Assembly (NCBI RefSeq): GCF_004010155.1
Contig: NZ_RRYH01000008.1
Location: 1-64,000, forward strand
Length of the DNA: 64,000 nucleotides
Direction of reading: 5' to 3'
From: Solirhodobacter olei
Lineage (GTDB): Bacteria > Pseudomonadota > Alphaproteobacteria > Rhodobacterales > Rhodobacteraceae
Made by a program: the position numbers and the translations under genes
The notes under the pieces: model-generated
Database searches by the model: none
The model's input: the letters and a program-made list of their open reading frames with translations, nothing else
Told to the model about the DNA's origin: nothing
In this document: positions 1 to 8,896 of the stretch, in pieces
Numbering within the stretch: the first letter of the stretch is position 1
How the letters are laid out: every line of letters starts with the position of its first letter

Positions 1-1277
1 TTGTAGTCGTCGATGTCCTCGAAGACCACGGCGCGGCCGCGATGCTGCATCAGATGCGGTGAGGCGGCGGAGGGTTTCAGGACCGCGCCCTTCGGCGCGA
101 GATTGCCCTTCAGGACCGCGATCCCGCCTTGTGGGGTCAGGGCCTTCTCAAGTGGACGAATAACATCTTCGTTGTAGTTGGTGACGTCCTTGACCTCTTC
201 CCAGATCGGTCTGCCGGAAACCGTGAGCGCGTCCTTGTGAAGCTGCCCGCCTTCACCGAGCCGCTTCAGGACGACAGGCAGGCCGCCGGCGTAGAAGAAC
301 TCCTCCATCAAATATTTGCCGGAGGGCATGAGGTTCACGATCGTCGCAACGTCGCGGCCAAGCCTGTCCCAGTCGTCGAGCGTCACATCGATACCGACGC
401 GGCCGGCGAGCGCGAGGAGGTGGATCACCGCATTGGTGGAGCCGCCGATCGCGCCGTTGCAGCGGATGGCGTTTTCGAAGGCCTCGCGCGTCAGGATGTC
501 GGAGGGCTTGAGGTCGTCCTTCACCATCTGGACGATCCGCCGCCCGCTCATCTGCGCCATGGTACGGCGGCGCGCATCGACGGCCGGGATCGCCGCGTTG
601 CCTGAAAGCGCCATCCCCAGCGCCTCCGCCATTGAGGCCATCGTGGAGGCCGTACCCATCGTGTTGCAGGTCCCCGAGGACCGCGACATCGCCTGCTCCG
701 CCTCGAGAAAATCTGCCTCTGACATCTCGCCGGCCTTGATCGCCTCCGACATCTGCCAGAGAGCGGTACCGGAGCCGACGCGTTCACCCCTGAACCAGCC
801 GTTCAGCATCGGGCCGCCGGAGACAACGATCGAGGGCAGATCGGTCGACGCCGCGGCCATCATTAGCGATGGTGTGGTCTTGTCGCAGCCGACGAGAAGA
901 ACCGCGCCATCCATCGGCTGGCCTCGCATCGCCTCCTCCACCGCCATGGCGGCGAGGTTCCGAAACATCATCGCGGTGGGTCGGAAGGTGTTTTCCGAGG
1001 CCGAGAAGGCAGGCACCTCAACGGGGAAGCCGCCGGCCTCCCAGACGCCTGCCTTCACCTTTTCGGCCAGCTCGCGCAGGTGACCGTTACAAGGTGTGAG
1101 GTCCGCCCAAGTGTTGAGGATGCCGATCACCGGGCGGCCGTCGAACAGGTCATGCGGGTGGCCCTGGTTCTTCAGCCAGCCACGATGATAGATCGCGTCG
1201 CGCGAGGTGCCGGAATACCATTCCTGCGACCGCAGTCGGCGGGGCAAGGGCGCCGGGGTGAAGGTCTTCGTGGTCAT
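1..1277 (-). CDS. IlvD/Edd-family dehydratase, L-arabonate dehydratase type (partial, C-terminus beyond window)
   Basis: Predicted iron-sulfur dehydratase that removes water from a sugar acid such as L-arabonate, giving the 2-keto-3-deoxy acid in the cytoplasm. The frame opens with MTTKTFTPAP and is open to the window edge, about 425 residues. The three cysteine motifs of the IlvD/Edd family are visible: TPCNGH, GCDKTTPS and SGTCNTMGTAS. Family members are about 570-600 residues, so roughly a quarter is missing off the left edge. The paired downstream-pathway gene (GguC/AraD1 type) lies directly upstream with 28 bases between, which favours a pentonate substrate over the branched-chain substrate of IlvD. 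The exact substrate is inferred from this context. Confidence 0.85.
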   Translation of the reverse strand, partial: MTTKTFTPAPLPRRLRSQEWYSGTSRDAIYHRGWLKNQGHPHDLFDGRPVIGILNTWADLTPCNGHLRELAEKVKAGVWEAGGFPVEVPAFSASENTFRPTAMMFRNLAAMAVEEAMRGQPMDGAVLLVGCDKTTPSLMMAAASTDLPSIVVSGGPMLNGWFRGERVGSGTALWQMSEAIKAGEMSEADFLEAEQAMSRSSGTCNTMGTASTMASMAEALGMALSGNAAIPAVDARRRTMAQMSGRRIVQMVKDDLKPSDILTREAFENAIRCNGAIGGSTNAVIHLLALAGRVGIDVTLDDWDRLGRDVATIVNLMPSGKYLMEEFFYAGGLPVVLKRLGEGGQLHKDALTVSGRPIWEEVKDVTNYNEDVIRPLEKALTPQGGIAVLKGNLAPKGAVLKPSAASPHLMQHRGRAVVFEDIDDY

Positions 1278-1305
1278 CTCTTCGGTCTCCCTGTTTTCGT
1301 TCGGA

Positions 1306-2277
1306 TCAGAGCGCGCGGATCTGCACCGCACGTTCGGGATCGCCCGGCAGCACCGTCAGCGGGTTGCGCAGTGGAAGCCCAAAGGGCGGCGCCGAGATTT
1401 CGAAGACGTCCCCCTCTTGTGCAGTGAAACCTTGCGAGAAGGAGAGCGTCGCCGTACCGAACATGTGGATGTGCAGGTCGCCGGGCCGCCGGAAGGGCGC
1501 GTACTTGAAGTGGTGGTGTTCGAGATTGGCGATGGAATGGGACATGTGATCCTCGCCGGACAGGAATGGCGCGTCGAAGATTACCTCTCCCCCGCGCAGC
1601 ACGCGGGAGCGGCCCTCAATGTGCCTTGGCAGGTCGCCCACCAACAGCTCCGGCCCGAAGGCGGCCGGACGGAGCTTCGAATGCGCGAGGTAGAGGTAGT
1701 TGATCCGCTCGGTCACATGGTCGGAGAACTCGTTGGCGAGCGAGAAGCCGATCCGCCAAGGCTGACCGTTCGGCGCGATCAGGTAATGCCCGGCGATCTC
1801 CGGCTCCTCTCCGCCGTCGAGCGCGAAGGCGGGCGAGGCGAGGGTCGCACCGGGGGCCACGGCCTCGGTCCCCGGGCCCTTGTAGAACCACTCTGGCTGC
1901 GCACCTGCCTGCCCCGGGACCGGCCGGCCACGCTCAAGTCCGATCCGGAACATCTTGAGAGAGTCCGAGGCCTCGGCCGCCTGTGCCGCATGCATCGCGT
2001 CGCGCGCCGAGGCAGAGCCGGTATGGGTGAGCCCGGTGCCGGTCAGATACATCCGCGCGGGTTCCGGATGACGCAGCGGCACGTCGAGCCGGTTCGAGGC
2101 CGCGAGCGCTGCGAGGTCCATTTTCTCGCCGCCCTCGGGCAGGATCTCAGCGAGCGGCATTGCACGGCGCACCGCCTCCTCTGCCAGCTCGAAGATGGTG
2201 GTGGGTCCGGGCAGCAGGCGCGCAGCCTCGCCCTGGCGGCAGATCACTCCGCCGCCGACCAGTTGTGAAAGATGCAT
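1306..2277 (-). CDS. GguC/AraD1-family protein (2-keto-3-deoxy-L-arabonate dehydratase type)
   Basis: A 323-residue cytoplasmic protein of the FAH-like GguC/AraD1 family. It probably converts 2-keto-3-deoxy-L-arabonate to alpha-ketoglutarate semialdehyde, the step after arabonate dehydratase. Recognisable stretches are MHLSQLVGGG at the N-terminus, FYKGPGTEAV (substrate-loop type FYK), GEEPEIAGHYLI with the metal-ligand glutamates, and the C-terminal DLHIHMFGTATLSFSQGF. The gene reads toward the dehydratase and probably forms an operon with it. In Agrobacterium, gguC directly follows the sugar permease gene gguB; here only a stub resembling the end of such a permease lies upstream (2281-2325). 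Family assignment is firm, substrate is inferred. Confidence 0.85.
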   Translation of the reverse strand: MHLSQLVGGGVICRQGEAARLLPGPTTIFELAEEAVRRAMPLAEILPEGGEKMDLAALAASNRLDVPLRHPEPARMYLTGTGLTHTGSASARDAMHAAQAAEASDSLKMFRIGLERGRPVPGQAGAQPEWFYKGPGTEAVAPGATLASPAFALDGGEEPEIAGHYLIAPNGQPWRIGFSLANEFSDHVTERINYLYLAHSKLRPAAFGPELLVGDLPRHIEGRSRVLRGGEVIFDAPFLSGEDHMSHSIANLEHHHFKYAPFRRPGDLHIHMFGTATLSFSQGFTAQEGDVFEISAPPFGLPLRNPLTVLPGDPERAVQIRAL

Positions 2278-2280
2278 CTC

Positions 2281-2325
2281 TTAGCCCCGTTTCTGCTTGG
2301 CGTAGACGTCGAAGATCACCGCCCC
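2281..2325 (-). pseudogene. Relic: C-terminal tail resembling a GguB/XylH-type sugar permease
   Basis: On the minus strand the last 15 codons before TAA read SGAVIFDVYAKQKRG. Monosaccharide ABC permeases of the XylH/GguB type commonly end in a last membrane strand followed by a motif of the form AVxFDVxxKxK. The position 3 bases upstream of the gguC-type gene is where gguB ends in gguABC operons. Sequence further upstream in this frame shows no membrane segments, so the permease has been cut here. The match is short; the call rests on both tail sequence and context. Confidence 0.4.
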
Positions 2326-2410
2326 AGATGCGGTACGGGGCCATTGACCGTCGCCAGAAAGGTCATGGCGATTCCGGATACCGAGCATTGGGTCATCCCT
2401 TTTTGCTGCC

Positions 2411-4552
2411 CTAAGCTTGCAGGGCAACGACGTGACAGCCGTAGCCCGGCAGGACAGTCGATCCCTCCCCTCTAAGGTCACTCACCAGCACTTTGCCGTC
2501 CGGTATCGACCGAATTATCCGCTCCTCTGCGGAAGTATTAAGGACGAACAAAAGGCGGTTAGTTTCGTTCTCTCGCACCGACACCTCGACCCCCTCCGGC
2601 AGATCTTGGATCAAGGGTGTCACGCCGGCGGGACGAAGGATCTGCGCCTCAAAAGCTTCGGCCAATTGGTCGGTCAGATAGGTGCCGATGTAGAAAACCC
2701 GCCCCTTGCCAATTGATCTGACGCTGATCGCTGGTTCACTTTCAAGAAAGCGGTTCGACCATGTGCCGACCGCTTCGGCGCCGTCCAGAAGCCTCAAACG
2801 CTCGTACATATTGGCCGCGGTGTACTCGGTATTCCCGAACAAGAGCGTGTATTTTCGGGTACTTGACTCCGTAGGTGCCGGGCTCTTCCGACCATTGAGC
2901 CCGTAGTCACGAGTGTGGGGAAACAGACCGTCACCGTTGATGGGCGCAAGGCGCCCAAACTCTTCAACCGTGACGCCGGCAAGGTCGGAGAGCGACTTGC
3001 CCGGGGCCGGGTCCCGAATGACATGGTTGTCGGCATTGCGCGAACCGGTCCGGGCGGACAGGACCAGAGTCCCGCCGGACCGAACCCACTCTTCAACCCT
3101 GCCCGTCCATTCATCTTTCCAGATCAGCCAGTGAGGAACGTAGAAAACCTTTATCGGCGTCAGATCGTCCTCGGGATGGATGAACCCGGCAGCGATGCCC
3201 TTTCGGTAGCAATGCGCATATAGGACCAGCGCATCCTCGTGCGGGCTCGGCAGCCCCATCGGATAGGTCGGGTGTACCTCCTGATTGTCGAAGTCGCCTC
3301 CGGCGATGCCAACATCCATACGAACATGGGATCCGAGCAAATCTTGCTTGATCGACTTGATCTCGGTGGCAAACTGCATCGCCTCCTCGTAACGACGACG
3401 AGGGTGATCATCGTGATCGAGGAGACCCATCCAGTAAATTTCGGCTCCGAAATGGGCTGGCCGCCAACGGAAGAACATTAAGCCGTCGGCGCCCCTGGAC
3501 ACCGACGAAAAGGCCATTCGCCGCATTTCACCCGGCTCCGGGGTCAGGGTCGAAAAGGGCGGCTGCGACCCCATGCCCGACATCTGCTCCGGTACGATAA
3601 AGTTGCCAGAATGCCCTCGAGCCGTATCGAGCTGCTGAGCCTGCAGGAGTCCGGGGCCGCCCAGACGCTGCATCTCGTCGTGTAGGAGGGGGTAAAAATC
3701 GTACCCCATGAAATCGAGCTCGCGCGTGAAAGGGCCACGGAAGTCGATGTCCACCATCTTTCCGATGTTGTGGAAAATGAACCAGTCAGGGTTCACGGCG
3801 CGCAGTATCTCGATCTGATCGCTCTGGAACCGGGCCGTCGCCCAAGCAAGGAACCGGTGGTAGTCGAGAACATGCCCCGGGCTGTTGGAAACAGGCGCCA
3901 TATCGAAGGGCAACACAACCTGATCGAAGTTCTGGTAGGCTCCAGCCCAGAAATCGCCTCCCCAGGCATGGTTCAGCGCTTCGATCTGTCCGTATTTCTG
4001 CTCAAGGAAAATCTGGAATTCGCGACGCGTCGCCTCAGAATAACTGAGCGAAGTTGAAGTGTTCAGTTCATTGTCCGTCTGCCAGCCGACAACATTGGGA
4101 TTGCTGGCAAAGTGCTCCGCCATGGCACGGGTAATGCGGCGGCTATGCATCCGGTAGACAGGGCTGCAAGTGTCGGCGTGTTGACGCGATCCATGGCTGG
4201 CCGGACGACCGTTCACGTCGACCCGCAGGACCTCAGGATAGTGATAGGTTAACCACCGAGGCGGCGTCGCCGTCGGCGTGCAGAGCATCGTCGAGATGCC
4301 ATGTTTTCCAAGAACCTCGATCGCTCGATCGAAAAGCGAAAAGTCGTATTGGCCTTCACGCGGCTCCATGATGTGCCAGGCAAATTCCGCCATCCGGGTC
4401 ACGTTGAAACCCGCTGCGGCCATGCGCTCGGCGTCGCGCTCGAGATATGACTCGTCGACATGCTCAGGATAATGCGGCGCACCGAGGAGAAACGTGTCGG
4501 TTTCGATGGGGCGCCAGACCGAGATAGGCCGCTGGGAACGCTTGAAATGCAT
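2411..4552 (-). CDS. Beta-galactosidase, glycoside hydrolase family 42
   Basis: Hydrolyses beta-D-galactosides (lactose, galacto-oligosaccharides or arabinogalactan fragments) in the cytoplasm; no signal peptide is seen. GH42 features: APHYPEHV near the N-terminus, the acid/base glutamate in GWQTDNELN (about residue 162) and the nucleophile glutamate in FIVPEQMSG (about residue 322), then trimerisation and C-terminal domains, about 713 residues, normal for the family. Two ATGs compete; the one at 4552 is preferred because GGAG stands 8 bases before it, while the one at 4570 has no ribosome site. It is the last gene of the unit after binding protein, two permeases and ATPase, so the transporter likely imports its substrate. 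Confidence 0.93.
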   Translation of the reverse strand: MHFKRSQRPISVWRPIETDTFLLGAPHYPEHVDESYLERDAERMAAAGFNVTRMAEFAWHIMEPREGQYDFSLFDRAIEVLGKHGISTMLCTPTATPPRWLTYHYPEVLRVDVNGRPASHGSRQHADTCSPVYRMHSRRITRAMAEHFASNPNVVGWQTDNELNTSTSLSYSEATRREFQIFLEQKYGQIEALNHAWGGDFWAGAYQNFDQVVLPFDMAPVSNSPGHVLDYHRFLAWATARFQSDQIEILRAVNPDWFIFHNIGKMVDIDFRGPFTRELDFMGYDFYPLLHDEMQRLGGPGLLQAQQLDTARGHSGNFIVPEQMSGMGSQPPFSTLTPEPGEMRRMAFSSVSRGADGLMFFRWRPAHFGAEIYWMGLLDHDDHPRRRYEEAMQFATEIKSIKQDLLGSHVRMDVGIAGGDFDNQEVHPTYPMGLPSPHEDALVLYAHCYRKGIAAGFIHPEDDLTPIKVFYVPHWLIWKDEWTGRVEEWVRSGGTLVLSARTGSRNADNHVIRDPAPGKSLSDLAGVTVEEFGRLAPINGDGLFPHTRDYGLNGRKSPAPTESSTRKYTLLFGNTEYTAANMYERLRLLDGAEAVGTWSNRFLESEPAISVRSIGKGRVFYIGTYLTDQLAEAFEAQILRPAGVTPLIQDLPEGVEVSVRENETNRLLFVLNTSAEERIIRSIPDGKVLVSDLRGEGSTVLPGYGCHVVALQA

Positions 4553-4575
4553 GGAGGAAACTCCGGTCATCTTGA

Positions 4576-5697
4576 TTATTTTCTCGCGGAAAGGGTGCGG
4601 TCGCCCGAACCGCCGAACAGGTAGACATCCTTGGCGTCAAACCGCAGTTGGACCTCATCGCCGCCAGCAAGGCGTCGGACCTCGGACAGATGGACGGTCA
4701 CATCGGTGGTGCCAGTGTCGGACCCGGTGCAAACCAAGGGATTGGCATCTGCATAAAGGATCGTCTCCTTGCCAAGGTATTCGACAAGCCTGACCCGCGC
4801 ACGGACCTCGCTGCCTTCCCCACCGATACTGATCGCTTCGGGGCGAACGCCTACTGTCAGGATGTCACCGGGCTTGACGGAAGCGTCGGGCGCGAGCCGG
4901 CCAGTGATCGTCCCTGCGCCCGGTAAATCCACTGCAGCCTCATTGTTTGTTACCTTGCTTGCCGTCCCTTTGAAGAAGTTCATACGGGGGGCGCCGAGGA
5001 AGCCCGCGACGAAGAGGTTGCAAGGGTTGACGTAAAGTTCCTGGGGCGTGCCAACTTGCTCGATCGCGCCCTGATTGAGCACGACGATACGATCAGACAT
5101 CGTCATCGCTTCGGTCTGATCGTGGGTGACATAGACCATCGTTGCCCCAAGCCGCGTGTGAAGTGTCGAAAGCTCGACCCGCATTTGCGTCCTGAGAGCA
5201 GCATCGAGGTTGGAAAGAGGTTCGTCGAAGAGAAATACCGCGGGTGACCGGGTGATAGCTCGACCAATCGCAACCCGCTGCCTTTGCCCGCCCGAAAGTT
5301 GCCTGGGCAGCTTCCCGAGTTGATCCTCAAGCCTAAGGATCTGAGCCGCTCTGCGAACCGCTGCGTCGATCTCCGCCTTTGGGCGTCGGAGCATCTTGAG
5401 GCCGAAGCCCATGTTCTCTGCCACGGTCATGTGCGGGTAGAGAGCGTAAGACTGGAACACCATCGCGATGTTTCGGTCTCCGGGTTCCAAGTTCGTGACG
5501 TCACGACCATCGATCGAAATGCGACCTGAGTGGATCGGCTCAAGACCCGCTATCGTCTTCAGGAGCGTGGACTTGCCACAGCCGGACGGACCGACCATGA
5601 CAATGAACTCACCCTTCTCGACACTGAGGTTGATGCCCTTCAGAGCGTCATAACCGCCATAGGTTTTGTGGATCTGCTGAAGTTCAAGGCTGGGCAT
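4576..5697 (-). CDS. Sugar ABC transporter ATP-binding protein (UgpC/MsmK family)
   Basis: ATPase that energises a CUT1-type sugar importer at the cytoplasmic face of the inner membrane. The 373-residue protein shows Walker [10 protein letters not shown] at residues 36-44, signature [14 protein letters not shown], Walker [14 protein letters not shown] and the switch histidine in [11 protein letters not shown]-terminal TOBE/OB regulatory domain follows from about residue 240. It lies between the two permeases and the beta-galactosidase on the same strand, with a short gap to each, and is therefore the ATPase of this galactoside importer. Proteins of this family can serve more than one importer. 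Confidence 0.93.
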   Translation of the reverse strand: MPSLELQQIHKTYGGYDALKGINLSVEKGEFIVMVGPSGCGKSTLLKTIAGLEPIHSGRISIDGRDVTNLEPGDRNIAMVFQSYALYPHMTVAENMGFGLKMLRRPKAEIDAAVRRAAQILRLEDQLGKLPRQLSGGQRQRVAIGRAITRSPAVFLFDEPLSNLDAALRTQMRVELSTLHTRLGATMVYVTHDQTEAMTMSDRIVVLNQGAIEQVGTPQELYVNPCNLFVAGFLGAPRMNFFKGTASKVTNNEAAVDLPGAGTITGRLAPDASVKPGDILTVGVRPEAISIGGEGSEVRARVRLVEYLGKETILYADANPLVCTGSDTGTTDVTVHLSEVRRLAGGDEVQLRFDAKDVYLFGGSGDRTLSARK

Positions 5698-5719
5698 AGG
5701 GAATTCCGTTCATATAGCG

Positions 5720-6571
5720 TCAGCCCTTCACCGCGCCCATTGTCAGGCCCGCGACGAAATGGCGTTGCATGAAGTAAAAGAGAGCGACCGGAGGGATCGC
5801 CACGACAATCGTTGCCGCGGAGAGAATGTTCCAGGCGGAGTAGTATTGGCCCCTCAACTGGGCCAGGCCTGCGGTTACCGGTTTTGCGGTGTCTGATACC
5901 GTCAGCACGACGGCCCAGAAATAGTCGTTCCAGACGAATGTGAAAATCAGGATTGCCAGCGCCGCGAGAGCTGGGCGAACGAGCGGCAACACGACATGCC
6001 GGAGGACCTGCGTCGGCGATGCACCCTCTGCACGAGCGGCCTCGAACAATTCCGATGGGAGTGCCGCAATAAAATTGCGCATGAACAGAGTGGCAAATCC
6101 GGTTTGGAATGCCGTGTGGAAGATGATCAGCGCGAAGATGCTGTCATACACCCCGAGAGCAACCATGAGATTGCGAACTGGAATCATCATGATCTGCGCC
6201 GGCAGAAAGTTCCCGCCAATGAAGATCGCGAAGACCAGCATGTTGCCCCTGAACCGATAACGAGACAGGACGAAACCGGCGAGCGTTGACAAGATCAGCA
6301 CCATGATGACCGATGGCACCGTCATCAGGATACTGTTGAGGTAGAAACCGGCCATCGGAGTCTGGGTAAACACGTCCGTGTAGTTGGCGATCAACCCGAT
6401 GCTTGTGGGAACTCCCCAGAAGTTGCCGGCGGCAATGTCGCTCGCCGTGCGCACTGACGTCAGCATGATGGCGAACATGGGGGCGAGCCAGATAATCAGT
6501 ATGCCCCATACAATGGCCATATACGCAAACCGGCGGCCTCGGGCATCTTCCTGTATAGGACGCGGATACAT
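5720..6571 (-). CDS. Sugar ABC transporter permease (MalG/UgpE type)
   Basis: Inner-membrane subunit of the galactoside importer, 283 residues, with about six hydrophobic segments starting near residue 18. The EAA loop that docks on the ATPase is seen as LPSELFEAARAEGASPTQVL, followed by VVLPLVRPA. It ends AGLTMGAVKG, a typical MalG-family terminus. Its ATG directly abuts the stop of the companion permease (no gap), which suggests coupled translation and equal amounts of both subunits. Confidence 0.93.
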   Translation of the reverse strand: MYPRPIQEDARGRRFAYMAIVWGILIIWLAPMFAIMLTSVRTASDIAAGNFWGVPTSIGLIANYTDVFTQTPMAGFYLNSILMTVPSVIMVLILSTLAGFVLSRYRFRGNMLVFAIFIGGNFLPAQIMMIPVRNLMVALGVYDSIFALIIFHTAFQTGFATLFMRNFIAALPSELFEAARAEGASPTQVLRHVVLPLVRPALAALAILIFTFVWNDYFWAVVLTVSDTAKPVTAGLAQLRGQYYSAWNILSAATIVVAIPPVALFYFMQRHFVAGLTMGAVKG

Positions 6572-7453
6572 CTACGCCTCCCTTTCTGCTTTGATGAGGC
6601 GGCTGATGTACCAGACGATGAAAAACAGCATGATGATAAACAAAACCGCTGCGATCGCGGCGCCATAGCCGAACCGGTAAGAGAAGATCGACTCTCGATA
6701 CATGTCATAGGCCAGCACCGACGAGGATCCGAATGGGCCCCCTTGGGTCATAACCGAAACAAGGTCGAAGGACCGGAGAGCACCAATTGCGGTGATCGCA
6801 ATCGCGATAAACGTAACTTCCTTCAATTGTGGAAGGATCACGTGAACCAGCATCCGCCATCCCCGAGCGCCATCGACCCGACCGGCTCCGATCAAGTCTT
6901 CACTCAGACTGTTCAGCCCGGCGAGATAAAGGATCATACAGAACGCGATCTGTGGCCAAAGAGCGGCCCCGACGACCGCAAAGGTAACAGCATTCGGGTC
7001 CGAGAGCACCGCCGGAGCAGCGGCACCGAAGGCGCCGTAAACCAAAGAGAGCAGCCCGAATTGCGGCGTATACACCCATGTAAACACCACGCCGACAGCC
7101 ACTGAGGCGAGCACAAGCGGCGTGAAGAACAGGGATTTTGCAAAGCGCATTCCGGCGATCTTCTGGTTTACGAGAAGCGCGATCCCGAGCCCAATCGGAG
7201 GCGCCAGCATGAACAAGACCAGCCAGATGACATTGTTCGTCAAAGAGACGTAGAACTGTGGATCCTGGAACAACTCGACATAGTTGCCCAGCCCCACCCA
7301 TTTCATCGGTCCCATTCCATCCCAGCTGTGGAGCGATATCCACAGGGTCTGGACCGAGGACCAGACGATTACCACACCGAACAGCACTGCGGCGGGCAAG
7401 ATGAAGATGACCGGCCAGAGCCAGCTGCGATTTCGTCGCCAGAAGTCTGTCAT
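6572..7453 (-). CDS. Sugar ABC transporter permease (MalF/UgpA type)
   Basis: Inner-membrane subunit pairing with the MalG-type permease, 293 residues with about six membrane segments. The first hydrophobic segment starts near residue 13 (LWPVIFILPAAVLFGVVIVW). The EAA-like loop reads EDLIGAGRVDGARGWRML and is followed by ILPQLKEV. The gene follows the binding-protein gene after about 70 bases and is joined to the next permease without a gap. It is the intact counterpart of the truncated MalF relic at 12224-12358. Confidence 0.92.
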   Translation of the reverse strand: MTDFWRRNRSWLWPVIFILPAAVLFGVVIVWSSVQTLWISLHSWDGMGPMKWVGLGNYVELFQDPQFYVSLTNNVIWLVLFMLAPPIGLGIALLVNQKIAGMRFAKSLFFTPLVLASVAVGVVFTWVYTPQFGLLSLVYGAFGAAAPAVLSDPNAVTFAVVGAALWPQIAFCMILYLAGLNSLSEDLIGAGRVDGARGWRMLVHVILPQLKEVTFIAIAITAIGALRSFDLVSVMTQGGPFGSSSVLAYDMYRESIFSYRFGYGAAIAAVLFIIMLFFIVWYISRLIKAEREA

Positions 7454-7524
7454 GGGAAACCAAGGTATCAGAAATCGGGCGACGCGCGGGGAGAGACGCG
7501 TCGCCCTGCCATCAGACGATGTGC

Positions 7525-8790
7525 TCAGATATTGCCGAACACACGCTGCCGCGTTACCTCAAGACGCTTGAGGATGGCTTCCCGCCGATCCGGGAACGCC
7601 ATGAACTCTTGGAACCCTTTGAGGCCCGCTTGAGCCATCGCCGGGTCGGTGTCGCGATCATAATACTGCGCCGTACCCTTGACCGAACGAAGGCTGTCCA
7701 TCGCCTGGTTGATCAGAGGGTTGTTGCCTTTGGGTATGTCATTCCGCGGCGGAACAGCACCGGCAGGTCCAATGAACTTCATGAGGTTCTTAGGTTCATA
7801 GAAGTAGGCAAGGAACTCCTTACCCCCATCCGGATTCTTGGCCTTGGACGGAACATGGATTGAGTCAGTAGAGAAGTCCTCGTAGCGCGGGATATCCGCA
7901 ATCTTCGGGAAGGGCGCATAGGTGAGATAGTCTTTGTCAGCCGCCGGCAAGGCGCTGTTCACGAAAGCGCCAAGGTTCATCATCGCAGCCTTGTGCTGAC
8001 CAAGCAGTGCTGCCGCATCCTGCCACCCGTAAGATGTCGCATCTTTGAGGAAGAATCCGGCCTTAATCAGTTCCTCCCAATGATCGAAGATCGGCTTCAG
8101 GACCGGATCAGTGTATTTGATCTTCCCGTCCATAAGCGCCATGTGCTTCTCAAGGCCGATCGTCCGAAGGCTGAACTGGTCGAACATACCGGCTGCGGGC
8201 CAAAGCTCCTTGGTCCCGATGGTCATGGGAACAAGTCCCATGCCCTTTACCTTGTCGTTGAAGGCGAACGTCTCGTCCCAAGTCGTGGGTGGGGTAAGCC
8301 CCTTCTCCTTGAAAACGTTTGAAAGGTAGAAGTTACCCCAGAGCGTCCCGTTCAGCGGAAGACCCCAGACCTTGCCCTGGTAAGTGACCGCTGAGATGAC
8401 CCCACCGAGAACGTCGCGGTAACCCTCCTTGTCAACGAAAGCGGTAAGGTCCGTGAAAAGGCCATGCTTGACAAAGGCCTTCATCCGGTTGCCCGAGAAC
8501 CAGAAACATACGTCCGGCGCATCCGTAACCAGGAAGTTCCGAATGGCGGTCTTGTACGCCTCGTGGTCGGTGAAGCTGAGCTCGACCTTCGTTCCGCTGG
8601 CTGCGGTAAAGCCCTTTACGATATCCTTCAGTCCCGCGCGCACGCCGGCCTCGGGCTGGTTCGCGAAGATCTTGATCTTGCGCCCTTGAGCCAGGGCTGG
8701 AGTACCGAGCCCCGTGGCAGCAAGGGCTGCCGTGCCGGCGCCGTATTTGATGAAAGTACGCCGGGAAACCCCAGCCTTGTTTGACTGCAT
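7525..8790 (-). CDS. Sugar ABC transporter substrate-binding protein, Tat-exported
   Basis: Periplasmic solute-binding protein of the CUT1 sugar-importer class, 421 residues. The N-terminus carries a textbook twin-arginine motif, SRRTFIK at residues 9-15, followed by a hydrophobic stretch ending in ALA, so it is likely exported folded through Tat and cleaved near residue 34. The mature part contains NQPEAGVRAGLKDIVKGF and other features of bacterial extracellular binding proteins family 1. A GGAGGAG ribosome site precedes the ATG. It is the first gene of the galactoside unit, divergent from the ROK regulator. The bound sugar is inferred to be a beta-galactoside because of the GH42 enzyme downstream. 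Confidence 0.92.
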   Translation of the reverse strand: MQSNKAGVSRRTFIKYGAGTAALAATGLGTPALAQGRKIKIFANQPEAGVRAGLKDIVKGFTAASGTKVELSFTDHEAYKTAIRNFLVTDAPDVCFWFSGNRMKAFVKHGLFTDLTAFVDKEGYRDVLGGVISAVTYQGKVWGLPLNGTLWGNFYLSNVFKEKGLTPPTTWDETFAFNDKVKGMGLVPMTIGTKELWPAAGMFDQFSLRTIGLEKHMALMDGKIKYTDPVLKPIFDHWEELIKAGFFLKDATSYGWQDAAALLGQHKAAMMNLGAFVNSALPAADKDYLTYAPFPKIADIPRYEDFSTDSIHVPSKAKNPDGGKEFLAYFYEPKNLMKFIGPAGAVPPRNDIPKGNNPLINQAMDSLRSVKGTAQYYDRDTDPAMAQAGLKGFQEFMAFPDRREAILKRLEVTRQRVFGNI

Positions 8791-8864
8791 CTCACTCCTC
8801 CCGAATCGTGGACTTGCGCCCAGAACAGGTGAAGCCTACGTCTTGGCAGATCAGAAAATCAATG

Positions 8865-8883
8865 GTTAATTTACCTAACTAAC
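8865..8883. promoter_or_regulatory. Candidate operator: imperfect palindrome between binding-protein and ROK genes
   Basis: The 19-base AT-rich sequence GTTAATTTACCTAACTAAC reads as an imperfect dyad (GTTA...TAAC outer arms). It lies in the 106-base divergent spacer, immediately before the ROK gene. ROK-family sugar repressors usually bind AT-rich dyads of about this size, so it may control both the transporter unit and the regulator itself. Confidence 0.4.
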
Positions 8884-8896
8884 AATCGAGGATCAC

